In this document: positions 33,724 to 43,384 of the stretch, one piece after another
How the letters are laid out: each line of letters starts with the position of its first letter
Numbering within the stretch: the stretch's first letter is position 1
Assembly (NCBI RefSeq): GCF_001424145.1
Contig: NZ_LMQM01000011.1
Location: 116,468-180,467 of the forward strand
Reading direction: 5' to 3'
DNA from: Chryseobacterium sp. Leaf404
GTDB lineage: Bacteria; Bacteroidota; Bacteroidia; Flavobacteriales; Weeksellaceae
DNA: 64,000 bases
Made by a program: the position numbers and the translations under genes
The notes under the pieces: generated by a model
What the model saw: the letters and a program-made list of their open reading frames with translations, nothing else
Told to the model about the DNA's origin: nothing
Databases searched by the model: none

Positions 33724-36700
33724 TTAATCTATGTGTTTCGGGGTGTAGCCGTCTTCACTCAGTTCTTTAGCTTCGTACTCAGCTTTCATTTCAGCATCAT
33801 AATCTACTTTTTCATTTTTACCCATTCTTCTCAATAAAGAATCAAATAGTGAATATACAGTAGGCACAATAATCAAGGTAAGGAATAATGACGATGTTAA
33901 ACCACCGATGATTACCCAGGCAAGACCGTTGTTCATCTCGGCTCCTGCTCCTTTTGCAATCGCAATTGGGATCATACCAAAGATCATCGCAATCGTGGTC
34001 ATCAAAATCGGTCGGAGACGGGCGTGGTTAGCCTGAATCAAAGCGTCGTGCGTATTTGCTCCCGCAGCTTTTCTCATATTGGCAAAATCGACAATCATAA
34101 TCGCGTTTTTCGCCACCAAACCAATCAACATAATCATTCCGAGCATCGTAAAGATATTGATGGTGTTTCCTGTAATGGCAAGAATCAGCATTACCCCGAT
34201 TAATGCCAGAGGAATTGAGAACAAGACCACAAACGGATATACAAATGAATCATAAAGTGAAACCATTACCAGATAAACCAATACAATAGCTGCTGCCAAA
34301 GCAATTCCTAAAGTACCCATCCCTTCGGTCTGGTTTTCCATATCTCCACTCCAGATGTAATTTACTCCGGCTGGTTTTGTTTTTTCGTTGTTCATAAACT
34401 GGTCTGCCCATTCATTCGCAACATCACCCATTGCACGGCCCACCACTTTTGATTTTACTTTCACGGAAGCAGTTTTGTCTCTACGCTCCAGCAAACTTGG
34501 TCCTGAACCCATTTTCACCTCAGCAAACTGGCTCAGTCTGATCTGTTCGCCTGAAGGATTGGTAAATACCAGGTTTCTTACATCGTCAATCGACTGTCTG
34601 TTGGCATCTCCAAAACGGATGTTGATGTCATATTCATATTCTCCGGCTCTGAATTTTCCGTCTGTATTACCACTGAATGCGGTCTGCATCGTCTGTCCTA
34701 CACTTGAAAGATTTAAGCCTAAAGAAGACATTTTATCTCTGTCTATATTCACCTGAACTTCAGGGTTTCCTGAGTCTGAAGATAACTCTGCATCTACAGC
34801 TCCCGGTACTTTTTTAAGCAAAGCAAGAATTCTGTTGGCTTCTTTGTTTGCTGTTGCATTATCCGGAGCGGTAACCACCATTTCAATTGGTGCCGCATCT
34901 GCTCCCATCAAACCGATTGGTGCAGTTTTGAATTCAACACCGGTGAACTTTTCTTCTAAAGCTCTTTTGATTTTAGCGGATTTAATATCTGTACTTTCGT
35001 TACGCTCAGATTTATCCACCAAAATTACCTGAATTTCTGACTGGTACAAAGTAGCCTGCGCACCACCAAAACCTGATGACTGCTGACCTACTGTCGTAAT
35101 CATATCCACAACATCTTTATCCTCTCTCAGGTATTTTTCAACCTGTAAAGTCAATTGGTTGGTTTTTTCAACGGAAGCATCTTTAGGCAATTCCATCTGA
35201 ACAAGGAACTGACCTCTGTCCATTTTCGGGAAAAATTCACCACCTATAAATCCGCCACTCATTAATCCTACTGAAACAACAATCAGAAGTACAAACGTAA
35301 GAAAAACGGTCAGCACTCTTCTAAGACCGGTTTTTAGGACCCATTCAAGAATTCCTGTAATCCATGCTGTGAATTTATCTAATTGCTTTTCAAACCAGAG
35401 AATAAATTTCTCGAAAGGATTTTTTCCAGACAAATGCACCAGTTTTCCAAATCTTGAAGACAACCATGGAATAATTGTAAATGAAGCCAATAATGAAAAA
35501 AGTGTTGCAATAACTACCGTGACACAAAACTGTGCTAAGATGTCTGAAACCAAACCAGAACTCATCGCAATCGGTAAGAATACTACGACAATTACCATCG
35601 TGATCGCTGTAACCGTAAATCCAATCTCGGAAGCTCCGTCATAAGCTGCACGGATTCTGCTTTTTCCCATCTCCATGTGACGGTAAACGTTCTCCAGCAC
35701 CACAATTGCATCATCCACAAGAATACCTACAACCAATGAAAGTCCCAATAAACTCATCAGGTTTAAGGTATATCCCATCAAATACATTCCAATCACCGTT
35801 GCAATCAACGATACCGGAATTGAAACCATTACAATAAATGCGTTTCTGATGTTGTGAAGGAATAATAACATCACCACCGCCACCAAGATAATCGCAAGAA
35901 ATAAATCGAAGATTACGTGGTCTGCGGCTTCGAGGGTAAAGTTTGTACTGTCATCCACAGTGGCCACTTTCAATCCCTGAACTTTATAATTGGTCTGAAC
36001 CTGCTCAATAGTCTTCTGTACCGCTTCAGAAACTGATACTGCATTGGCATCAGACTGTTTTTTAATCTGAAGTAAAATGGTAGGATTTTGGTTAAATCTC
36101 GCTACCTTTTCAATATCTTTCTGAGTATCAAAGACGGTTGCAATATCAGACAGACGAACCTGAGCTCCGTTTTTGTTTGATACTACAAGACTGTTCATTT
36201 CGGCAATGTCTCTGTATTTACCAGAAAGTCTGATGGTAGATCTTGAAGTTCGTGTCTTTAAAGCTCCTGTAGGGAAATCTAAGTTGGAAGAAAGAATCGC
36301 CTGCTGAACGTCTGCAATGGCAACACCGTAACCCTGCATTTTCTTTTCATCTAAATTTACCTGAATTTCTCTCTCCTGCCCACCCACAAGGTCAACCTGA
36401 GCCACACCGTTTACACGGGAGAATACCGGTTCTACTTTTTTATCTAAAAGATCGTAAAGTTCTTTGCTGTTCAGTTTATCACTTGAGATACTCAAAGTCA
36501 TGATAGGCAAATCATCCAGAGAGAATTTCTGCAGCGACGGCGGATCTGCATCTTCCGGAAGGTCTGCCAAAATAGCATTTACCTTTCTCTGAGCATCATT
36601 TAAAGCATAATTTACATCAGCTCCTGTGTTCAGCTGAACCATGATTACAGATAAACTTTCGTAAGAAGAAGATTCTACTTTTTTTACGTTTTCCAGAGAA

Positions 36701-36915
36701 CCTACGGCATCTTCAATCTTCCGCGTCACCGAAGTTTCCACCTCAGAAGGTGAAGCACCGGGATACACCGTAGAAATTGTCACCATATTGGTTTCAAACT
36801 TCGGAATCAACTCGTACCCCATCATGGAGTAACTTAATAAACCTCCCAACGTAAGAATCGTAAACAATACGATTACAAGGGACGGTCTTTTGATGGATAT
36901 TTCTGCTAACTTCAT
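33724..36915 (-). CDS. RND multidrug efflux permease (HAE-1 family)
   Basis: The 1063-residue protein has the AcrB-like layout: N-terminal helix (SLVIVLFTILTLGGLL), two large periplasmic loops and twelve membrane helices. The proton-relay motif GILVDDAIVVLENVYRH is in helix 4, and the repeated-half motif GLVAKNAIMIVDFAN is in helix 11. It should export drugs or other hydrophobic compounds using the proton gradient. It is the last gene of the TetR-TolC-adaptor-RND operon, 7 nt after the adaptor gene. Confidence 0.95.
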   Translation of the reverse strand: MKLAEISIKRPSLVIVLFTILTLGGLLSYSMMGYELIPKFETNMVTISTVYPGASPSEVETSVTRKIEDAVGSLENVKKVESSSYESLSVIMVQLNTGADVNYALNDAQRKVNAILADLPEDADPPSLQKFSLDDLPIMTLSISSDKLNSKELYDLLDKKVEPVFSRVNGVAQVDLVGGQEREIQVNLDEKKMQGYGVAIADVQQAILSSNLDFPTGALKTRTSRSTIRLSGKYRDIAEMNSLVVSNKNGAQVRLSDIATVFDTQKDIEKVARFNQNPTILLQIKKQSDANAVSVSEAVQKTIEQVQTNYKVQGLKVATVDDSTNFTLEAADHVIFDLFLAIILVAVVMLLFLHNIRNAFIVMVSIPVSLIATVIGMYLMGYTLNLMSLLGLSLVVGILVDDAIVVLENVYRHMEMGKSRIRAAYDGASEIGFTVTAITMVIVVVFLPIAMSSGLVSDILAQFCVTVVIATLFSLLASFTIIPWLSSRFGKLVHLSGKNPFEKFILWFEKQLDKFTAWITGILEWVLKTGLRRVLTVFLTFVLLIVVSVGLMSGGFIGGEFFPKMDRGQFLVQMELPKDASVEKTNQLTLQVEKYLREDKDVVDMITTVGQQSSGFGGAQATLYQSEIQVILVDKSERNESTDIKSAKIKRALEEKFTGVEFKTAPIGLMGADAAPIEMVVTAPDNATANKEANRILALLKKVPGAVDAELSSDSGNPEVQVNIDRDKMSSLGLNLSSVGQTMQTAFSGNTDGKFRAGEYEYDINIRFGDANRQSIDDVRNLVFTNPSGEQIRLSQFAEVKMGSGPSLLERRDKTASVKVKSKVVGRAMGDVANEWADQFMNNEKTKPAGVNYIWSGDMENQTEGMGTLGIALAAAIVLVYLVMVSLYDSFVYPFVVLFSIPLALIGVMLILAITGNTINIFTMLGMIMLIGLVAKNAIMIVDFANMRKAAGANTHDALIQANHARLRPILMTTIAMIFGMIPIAIAKGAGAEMNNGLAWVIIGGLTSSLFLTLIIVPTVYSLFDSLLRRMGKNEKVDYDAEMKAEYEAKELSEDGYTPKHID

Positions 36916-36922
36916 TCTTCTG

Positions 36923-37984
36923 TTACTTTACGATATTGATTTTTGAACCGTTATCAAGGTTGATCTGTCCGCTGGTAATTACCTGCTCACCACCTTTCAG
37001 TCCGCTGATGATCTGTACTTTATCGCCGTATACTTTACCGGTTTTTACAGTGATCATTTTAGCTGTTCCGTTTTGAACGATAAAGATTTGACCTGAGCTA
37101 ACCCCATTTGCAAAGGCTTCTGCCGGAACTGTCAGCATATTCTGAGTTTCGGCGCCGTTATTAGTTTTAAATAAAGCCGTTGCGTACATACCTGCTTTTA
37201 AGTTTCCTCTGTTCTGAACTTCAATTTCTACAGGAAAATTTAAAGACGCATCACTTTTTGGAGCTATAAATGTGATTCTTCCGCTGAAAGATTCTTCAGG
37301 CAAAACATTGACATTGATAGCAACTTCCTGCCCCAGCTGGATTCTTCCAATCTGGCTTTCGTCCACCAAAACTGAAAGCTTTAAAGAGTTGATATTAACA
37401 ATTTCAAATAAAGCAGTTCCCGGCGATACCACCATTCCCGGCTCCACCATTTTTTTGTTGATAATTCCGCTGATTCCCGCTCTGATGCTGGTATCATTTA
37501 CTTTTACGCCCTGAGCTCTCACTGCAGCCTGAGCATTTTTCACCTGTAATCTTGAATTGTCCAGCTGCTGCTTGGTAACGCCACCGGTTTTGAAAGCATT
37601 TTCGTAACGCTGGTTATCTGCAATTGCGTTCTGCAAATTGTTTTGAGCCTGCGTAACATCTACTTCAATTGCGTCCCTTTTAATGGTTGCCAAAGTCTGC
37701 CCTGCTCCTACCCTTGAACCTTCTTTCACCAAAACGCTCACAATACGCCCGGAAATTTCAGAAGACTGGTTAGATTCCTGTTTTGGGATAAATGTTCCGT
37801 TTGCAGAATAATCTGTGTTAATATTTTCTCTGGAAACCGTTACCACATTCACGTTGATCTTGTCAACCTGTTTTGCAACTTCTTTTACTTCAGTTTGCTG
37901 TTTCTTTTTGTTGTCGGTAATTTTCCAGGCAGCCAGACCTACAAGTACAGCTGCTACGATGATATATATTAAAGTTTTTTTCAT
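36923..37984 (-). CDS. RND efflux periplasmic adaptor
   Basis: The 353-residue membrane fusion protein has one N-terminal membrane anchor (LIYIIVAAVLVGLAAW). Lipoyl halves are split around a short coiled hairpin (GRIVSVLVKEGSRVGAGQTLATIKRD, and VNDTSIRAGISGIINKKMVEPG). A beta-barrel and C-terminal domain with NMLTVPAEAF follow. There is no lipobox Cys. It links the pump to the TolC-type channel encoded upstream. Confidence 0.92.
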   Translation of the reverse strand: MKKTLIYIIVAAVLVGLAAWKITDNKKKQQTEVKEVAKQVDKINVNVVTVSRENINTDYSANGTFIPKQESNQSSEISGRIVSVLVKEGSRVGAGQTLATIKRDAIEVDVTQAQNNLQNAIADNQRYENAFKTGGVTKQQLDNSRLQVKNAQAAVRAQGVKVNDTSIRAGISGIINKKMVEPGMVVSPGTALFEIVNINSLKLSVLVDESQIGRIQLGQEVAINVNVLPEESFSGRITFIAPKSDASLNFPVEIEVQNRGNLKAGMYATALFKTNNGAETQNMLTVPAEAFANGVSSGQIFIVQNGTAKMITVKTGKVYGDKVQIISGLKGGEQVITSGQINLDNGSKINIVK

Positions 37985-38068
37985 TTGAAGTTATTTATTG
38001 AATTTAAAAGTGAAATGCAGCAGTCTGATTTTTTCTTTCTGAATCAACTGGCAGCGGTTTCATTTCAA

Positions 38069-39421
38069 TTACGGGTTTTGTAAAGTGTTTAGTTCTCCTT
38101 TAGCTTTAAATAATTTAATTTCAGCCTGTTTGTAGTCCAGCAAGGCGTTTGCGTAGTTCTGCTTCGCCTGTGTTAAGGCATTTTCGGTATCCAAAACTTC
38201 GGTGAGTGTTGCAAGACCGTACTGGTAGTTAGACTGAGTATCTTTCTGTACTTTTTCGGCAAGCTCCACATTATTTTTCATGCTTTCGATATTGATTAAA
38301 GAATTTTCCATATTGGTAATGGCATTTTTATAATCAAGACTCAGCTGAAGTTCTGTATTTTCTATATCCAGATCTAAATCGTCAATATCAAACTGAGCCT
38401 GAGCAATTTTAGACTTTGTGGCACCACCGGTAAAGATCGGGATGTTGATATTTAAACCTACAGCAGAAAAATCACTCCAAAGTACACCGTTCTGCAAACC
38501 GTTTGTTAAAGGAAACTTCGCACCCGTAGCACCCCAACCATAGTTGGCAACCAGATTCACTGTTGGATACAGATATGCTTCCGTAGCTTTTTTGTTGAAT
38601 ACCAGAAGTTCTCTGTTTTTCTGAAGAACTTTCACTTCGGAACGGCTTGTTAAATCTACGTTTGAAGCTAAAAGTTCCGGTCTTGGTTCAATTGTTTTTT
38701 CTTCAAGCGTTATATCGGTTTCCATTGGAATTCCCATGTAGAATTTCAGAGAATTTTTAGAAAGTTCCACACTGTTGATGAGCGTCTGCTTGTTTGATCC
38801 GATATTGGTTAACTGAACATTGGTTCTGTCTAAATCGATTTTTTTTGCCAGTCCGTTATCTACCAGGCTTTTAATTACGTTTCTTACTTTTTCTGTATTT
38901 ACATAGCTCTGATTGACGGTTTCAAGATTTTCTTCCTGCACAAAAACCTGATAATAGGCTGTAGCAACGTTTTCTATGATCTGCTCGTTTGTAAGCTGAG
39001 CGTTTAAAACATAAAATTCTCTTGTAGATTTTGCAGCTTTAAGGCCTGTAAAAACTCTCTGGTCAAAAATTGCCTGCTGTACCTGAGCTGTTGCATTGGT
39101 CTGCCACGGCTGTCCCAGTTTCGCACGGATTCTCTCGCCACCAAATTCAAGTAAAGACTCCTGAATTACGGGATTATACGTAAGACCCGCTGTCACGCTG
39201 ATCTGAGGTAAAGCACCAGCTCTTGCCTCATCGATTTTTGCTTCTGCTTTTTTAATCTGCAATGCCGCCTTTTTTGCTTCTGCTTTGTTCTGAAGAGCCT
39301 GTCTGATGGCTTCCTGCAAAGAGATCTGCTGCTGTGCAAATACAGATGTAGAGCCGAAAATCATAAATGCTGCAGCTATCCCAATTTTTAGCTTTTTTGC
39401 AGTTACAAGTTTTCTAATCAT
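38069..39421 (-). CDS. TolC family outer membrane efflux channel
   Basis: A 450-residue protein with a signal peptide (IGIAAAFMIFGSTSVFAQQ) and the duplicated OEP helical repeats (ISLQEAIRQALQNKAEAKKAALQIKKAEAKIDEARAGALPQISVTAG; YGLATLTEVLDTENALTQAKQNYANALLDYKQAEIKLFKAKG). It forms the outer-membrane exit duct of the pump. It lies between the TetR gene and the adaptor, with an 84-nt gap before the latter. Confidence 0.92.
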   Translation of the reverse strand: MIRKLVTAKKLKIGIAAAFMIFGSTSVFAQQQISLQEAIRQALQNKAEAKKAALQIKKAEAKIDEARAGALPQISVTAGLTYNPVIQESLLEFGGERIRAKLGQPWQTNATAQVQQAIFDQRVFTGLKAAKSTREFYVLNAQLTNEQIIENVATAYYQVFVQEENLETVNQSYVNTEKVRNVIKSLVDNGLAKKIDLDRTNVQLTNIGSNKQTLINSVELSKNSLKFYMGIPMETDITLEEKTIEPRPELLASNVDLTSRSEVKVLQKNRELLVFNKKATEAYLYPTVNLVANYGWGATGAKFPLTNGLQNGVLWSDFSAVGLNINIPIFTGGATKSKIAQAQFDIDDLDLDIENTELQLSLDYKNAITNMENSLINIESMKNNVELAEKVQKDTQSNYQYGLATLTEVLDTENALTQAKQNYANALLDYKQAEIKLFKAKGELNTLQNP

Positions 39422-39507
39422 AATTTATTACTTCGTTTATTTTCTTAATGTTATTGTGTTATCCCTTAGGGACGGTTCAGGTTTTAAAATACTTTAACAG
39501 TTTTTAA

Positions 39508-40101
39508 TTATTTTTTAAAAAGAATATTCATGATAATATCTTTTCTGTCTGCAATCAGAAGATTAAACTCTTCTTCCTCTATCATCATGTTTTCTAAAAA
39601 TAAAGGCCGCACAGCACTTGGAAAAACGAGGAGAGAGATCATATTGAGTACAAACTGCACAGGGGCCATCTTTTCTATGTTTCCCAATTCCATTTCTGCT
39701 TCAATCTCGCGATACATCTTTTTCAGATCTTCTTCTTCTACATCCTTTTTATGGCAACTTCCGCTGTTGATCTGTGATACGATGTAGGTTTCCAGATATG
39801 GGTACTGCAGGCTCGTCTGGAGGCTGCCATCGATAAAGTTTGAAATTTTTTCTTTGAATGGAAGATCAGAATTCATGATCAATTCAGATTTTTCTTTTTC
39901 AACCCGGTGCGCTTCATCAAAAATAATCTGAAGAAGATTATCTCTGGAGCGGAAATAGTAATTAATCAGCGTCCTGTTTACGCCGGCTTCATCGGCAATT
40001 TCCTGCGTTGTAGCAGCAAACTTTCCCTGCACGAAGAATAGATTCTTTGCAGTTTCTTTTATTAACTCCTGAGTTTGATCTTTTTTTTCTTGTTTTGACA
40101 T
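39508..40101 (-). CDS. TetR/AcrR family regulator of the efflux operon
   Basis: The 197-residue protein has the TetR helix-turn-helix at residues 10-55 (IKETAKNLFFVQGKFAATTQEIADEAGVNRTLINYYFRSRDNLLQ). The C-terminal ligand domain is divergent, as usual. It is the first gene of the operon with TolC, adaptor and pump, and probably represses itself and them. A promoter with flanking inverted-repeat sites lies just upstream. Confidence 0.92.
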   Translation of the reverse strand: MSKQEKKDQTQELIKETAKNLFFVQGKFAATTQEIADEAGVNRTLINYYFRSRDNLLQIIFDEAHRVEKEKSELIMNSDLPFKEKISNFIDGSLQTSLQYPYLETYIVSQINSGSCHKKDVEEEDLKKMYREIEAEMELGNIEKMAPVQFVLNMISLLVFPSAVRPLFLENMMIEEEEFNLLIADRKDIIMNILFKK

Positions 40102-40109
40102 TTTTGTTA

Positions 40110-40158
40110 AACAATTTTGTGCAAATTTAATTCAATCAATTGTTTTGACAAAATTGTT
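40110..40158 (-). promoter_or_regulatory. Promoter and operator of the TetR/efflux operon
   Basis: On the minus strand a TTTG (40149-40152) is followed after exactly 19 nt by TAAATTTG (40122-40129), the flavobacterial promoter consensus. AACAATTTTGT (40110-40120) and its exact complement ACAAAATTGTT (40148-40158) bracket it. The outer half overlaps the minus-33 box, the inner lies at the transcription start region. This is a typical self-repressing TetR operator. Confidence 0.7.
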
Positions 40159-40203
40159 AAACAAAATAATTAATATATTTTCTGTGATAATTATCATAAA
40201 AAA

Positions 40204-40226
40204 GGTCCGGACGTATTGCCCGGACC
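40204..40226 (-). terminator. Terminator of the S1-domain gene
   Basis: GGTCCGG (40204-40210) pairs with CCGGACC (40220-40226) around a 9-nt loop, with A/T tracts on both sides. It lies 25 nt behind the stop of the CvfB-like gene and before the TetR control region, so it separates both units. Confidence 0.75.
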
Positions 40227-40250
40227 ACTATTTTTTATGGAAAAGTTTTT

Positions 40251-41075
40251 TTAAATTAATCTGATTTTTTCATCCATTATTTCGACGATTTTATCTTTGT
40301 ACAGACCGCCAAGTGCCTTTTTAAAGTTCTTTTTGCTCATCTGCAGTTCATCTTTAATTTCTTCAGGTGTAGATTTGTCTGAAAGGTGAAGCAGACCGTA
40401 ATTTTCTTCCAGTTTATCCAAAATTTTCTGTTTAAACTCGTCAATATTTTCAAAACCCTGAGGCTGTAATGAAATATCAATCTTTCCATCTTCACGGATG
40501 TCTTTGATGAAACCGCTTTCTTCTGATAAAGGATATAATTTTTTGAAAACATCAGAAGCGTAAATCAGCCCGATGTATTTTTTATTGATGACCACATTCC
40601 AGCCCAGTTCGCTTTCGTTCATCATGATTAAATCTACCTTATCACCTTTCTGGAAAGGTAAATTTTCATACTGAGGATTTCGTTTGAATTTTGTAGTTCC
40701 GGTAATTAAATCCAGATCTTCATCAACATAAAGGTAAACCAGATATCTTTTTCCCTCAAGAATTTTTGTTTTCTGCTGTTTATACGGAATAAAAAGGTCT
40801 TTGATGATTCCCCAATCCATAAACGCGCCTGTCGGAAGGCTTTCCACACAGCTCATCACGGCAAATTCGCCAACTTCAGCCAAAGGAATTTCTGTTGTTG
40901 CCTTTAACTTATGATCATCCTGAAAAACAAAAACTTCAACCTCATCACCAATTTCTTTTTCTTCACGGATAAAAACTTTGGACAGAAAAGCCGTTTTGCC
41001 GGTTTCTGATTCAAGCATCCATCCTGAATGATTTTTTTCTGAAATTTTTAAAGTCTGGGTTTTTCCGAGTTGCAT
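40251..41075 (-). CDS. cvfB: CvfB-like S1 RNA-binding protein
   Basis: I start at ATG 41075 (MQLGKTQTLKISEKNHSGWML), the conserved beginning of the family; an ATG seven codons upstream exists. The protein (274 residues) carries S1-like domains (LPTGAFMDWGIIKDLFIPYKQQ; KGDKVDLIMMNESELGWNVVINKKYIGLIYASDVF) and a winged-helix C-terminus (LHLSDKSTPEEIKDELQMSKKNFKKALGGLYKDK). CvfB binds RNA and affects virulence gene expression in Staphylococcus; the role here is unknown. Confidence 0.85.
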   Translation of the reverse strand: MQLGKTQTLKISEKNHSGWMLESETGKTAFLSKVFIREEKEIGDEVEVFVFQDDHKLKATTEIPLAEVGEFAVMSCVESLPTGAFMDWGIIKDLFIPYKQQKTKILEGKRYLVYLYVDEDLDLITGTTKFKRNPQYENLPFQKGDKVDLIMMNESELGWNVVINKKYIGLIYASDVFKKLYPLSEESGFIKDIREDGKIDISLQPQGFENIDEFKQKILDKLEENYGLLHLSDKSTPEEIKDELQMSKKNFKKALGGLYKDKIVEIMDEKIRLI

Positions 41076-41199
41076 TGATGATAATTTAGCTGGCAAAGGT
41101 AAGGAAAATAAGTTGGAGATTTTTTGGGTTTTAGGGTTGGACGCTTTTAGAGTTAGAGAGTTTTGGGAGTTACATGGTAAATTGATTTTAAATTTAATC

Positions 41200-41685
41200 C
41201 TAATAATTTCTTAAATGATTAATCAAATTTGTAGATTCTTTTAAATAATCTGTTTTTTCATCATCATCAAATTTCCACACGCTTTTAATCAGTTTATCTT
41301 TCTCATAATAATATCTTGATTCAGACACAAGTTGAGGTTGTTTCAAATAACCATTTTCATTAAGTATCTGATATTTTTTTGAATGAACAAATACTAACTT
41401 CCCGTTTTCCGAGAAAAAATATTCTGTAATGATGTTCCAGGCAGACAAACCAACCCAATGTTCCATTTTTCTTAGTTTTCCGTTTTTGTAGAAGCCTTTT
41501 AATTCAATTCCGTTATCTGTAACCTCAGATTGATCCATAAAATAGGAATACGGAACTGTTTTAATTTTAAAATCTTTGGTTTGATTGATATGTTGCACAA
41601 TCTCTTTTACAGACTCAATATTCTGCCCCAAAATTAATCCGGAAAAAATAGCCATCGAAAAAAGTATTAGTTTTTTCATCATCAA
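41200..41685 (-). CDS. Secreted protein of unknown function
   Basis: The 161-residue protein has a signal peptide (KKLILFSMAIFSGLILGQN). The mature part has beta-strand repeats of the kind GIELKGFYKNGKLRKMEHWVGLSAWNIITEYFFSENGKLVFVHSKKY, resembling MORN-like or YD-like antiparallel strands. It stands between the S1-domain gene and lpdA on the minus strand. No enzyme motif was seen. Confidence 0.6.
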   Translation of the reverse strand: MMMKKLILFSMAIFSGLILGQNIESVKEIVQHINQTKDFKIKTVPYSYFMDQSEVTDNGIELKGFYKNGKLRKMEHWVGLSAWNIITEYFFSENGKLVFVHSKKYQILNENGYLKQPQLVSESRYYYEKDKLIKSVWKFDDDEKTDYLKESTNLINHLRNY

Positions 41686-41710
41686 TAATTTAACTAAAAA
41701 ATTACAAAAA

Positions 41711-41736
41711 AAAAGAGAAGCAGAAACTTCTCTTTT
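41711..41736 (-). terminator. Terminator of lpdA
   Basis: AAAAGAGAAG (41711-41720) pairs with CTTCTCTTTT (41727-41736) around a 6-nt loop, with A tract on the lower side, so it gives a T run in minus-strand transcripts. It lies 45 nt behind the lpdA stop. Confidence 0.7.
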
Positions 41737-41780
41737 ATATTTTTCGCCAAACTTGGCTCTTTAAACTTTTTACTTTGCTC

Positions 41781-43184
41781 TTACATATGTATAGCTCTCT
41801 TCCCAGTCGCATCCAAAGCAGCTTCTTTCACAGCTTCAGCATACGTTGGGTGTGCGTGCGAACTTCTTGCGATATCTTCAGCACTTGCACGGAATTCCAT
41901 TGCAATAACTCCTTCAGCAACCAAATCGGCAGCTCTTGCTCCAATCATGTGGAAACCAAGAACCTCATCAGTTTTTTCGTCAGCGATAATTTTCACCAAA
42001 CCATCAATATCTCCACTTGCACGGCTTCTACCTAAAGCTCTCATCGGGAAAGTTCCGATTTTGTAAGCAATACCTTCTTCCTTCAATTGCTCTTCAGTTT
42101 TACCAACTCCTGCAACTTCCGGCCAAGTATAAACTACTCCAGGAATTAAGTTATAATTAATGTGAGGCTTTTGACCAGCTAAAGTTTCAGCAACAAAAGT
42201 TCCTTCTTCTTCGGCTTTGTGAGCCAACATTGCACCTTTGATTACATCACCGATTGCATAAATATTTGCAACGTTCGTTTGTAAATGGTCGTTGGTTTTG
42301 ATTCTTCCTCTTTCGTCAAGCTCAACACCTGCTTTTTCCAAACCAAGTCCGTCTGTGAAAGGTCTTCTTCCTACAGAAACCAGACAATAATCTCCTTCAA
42401 CAGTTACCTCCTCTCCTTTTTTATCTTTAGCTGTAATTTTTACCGAATCTCCGTTTCTTTCAACTGCAGAAACCGCTGTAGAAAGCATGAACTTCATTCC
42501 CTGCTTTTTCAGAACCTTAGTCAATTCCTTGCTTAAAGCTCCATCCATTGTAGGAATGATTTTATCCATAAATTCAACTACAGTAACCTGAGCACCCAAT
42601 CTCAAATAAACTGAACCTAATTCAAGACCTATAACTCCACCACCGATTACTACCAAATGCTTAGGAATTTCTTTTAAATTTAAAGCTTCCGTAGAAGTGA
42701 TCACTCTTTCTTTATCCAAGGTGATGAAAGGCAGAGATGATGGCTTAGAACCCGTTGCGATAATTGTATATTTTGATTCGATAGTTTCAGATGAACCGTC
42801 GTTTTTAGTCACTTTAACCTGAGTTGCAGATTCAAAGCTTCCAAGACCTTCAAAAACAGTGATTTTGTTTTTGTCCATCAGGAAGTTGATTCCTTTTGTA
42901 GTCTGGTCTACCACTTCATTTTTTCTCGCAATCATTCTTGCGATATCCGCTTTTGGCTCATTAATGATAATTCCGTGGTTTTCGAAATTGTGTTTTGCAT
43001 TTTCGAAATGCTCAGAGCTGTCTAAAAGTGCTTTTGAAGGAATACATCCAACGTTAAGACAGGTTCCGCCTAAAGTTGAATACTTCTCAATAATTGCTAC
43101 TTTGAAACCTAATTGTGCAGCGCGGATTGCAGCTACATAACCTCCGGGACCAGAACCTATTACGGTAACATCGAATTGACTCAT
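41781..43184 (-). CDS. lpdA: Dihydrolipoyl dehydrogenase
   Basis: The 467-residue E3 enzyme has an FAD motif (VIGSGPGGYVAAIRAAQLG), the redox disulfide GGTCLNVGCIPSKALL at residues 39-54, NAD motif VVIGGGVIGLELGSVYLRLG near 180, and catalytic His in SSHAHPTYAEAVKEAA. It reoxidises lipoamide in pyruvate and 2-oxoglutarate dehydrogenase complexes. It stands alone here rather than in a complex operon. Confidence 0.97.
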   Translation of the reverse strand: MSQFDVTVIGSGPGGYVAAIRAAQLGFKVAIIEKYSTLGGTCLNVGCIPSKALLDSSEHFENAKHNFENHGIIINEPKADIARMIARKNEVVDQTTKGINFLMDKNKITVFEGLGSFESATQVKVTKNDGSSETIESKYTIIATGSKPSSLPFITLDKERVITSTEALNLKEIPKHLVVIGGGVIGLELGSVYLRLGAQVTVVEFMDKIIPTMDGALSKELTKVLKKQGMKFMLSTAVSAVERNGDSVKITAKDKKGEEVTVEGDYCLVSVGRRPFTDGLGLEKAGVELDERGRIKTNDHLQTNVANIYAIGDVIKGAMLAHKAEEEGTFVAETLAGQKPHINYNLIPGVVYTWPEVAGVGKTEEQLKEEGIAYKIGTFPMRALGRSRASGDIDGLVKIIADEKTDEVLGFHMIGARAADLVAEGVIAMEFRASAEDIARSSHAHPTYAEAVKEAALDATGKRAIHM

Positions 43185-43225
43185 TTTATATTTTAATTTA
43201 TTTATTATCTGATGATTAATTCTTA

Positions 43226-43256
43226 CAAATTTACTGATTAATTTAGAAGGAGCAAA
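43226..43256 (-). promoter_or_regulatory. Promoter of lpdA
   Basis: On the minus strand TTTG (43253-43256) is followed after exactly 19 nt by TAAATTTG (43226-43233). This is a perfect flavobacterial TTTG-N19-TAnnTTTG promoter, about 40 nt before the lpdA start. Confidence 0.7.
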
Positions 43257-43384
43257 GTGAGTTTTGTCAAGTTTTTGGGAGCGGGGTTTTGGATGCGGGA
43301 TGCTGGGATGTTCAATTGATTGAGGATACTTTTGATTTTGTGACTATAGATTCCCCGGCTTCCAGCTTCAGACTTCCAGCCTTT

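Noticed and set aside
43300..43384. Repeated CTTCCAGC units behind the small cysteine-rich gene
   Set aside because: Only short imperfect direct repeats; too weak for a named element.
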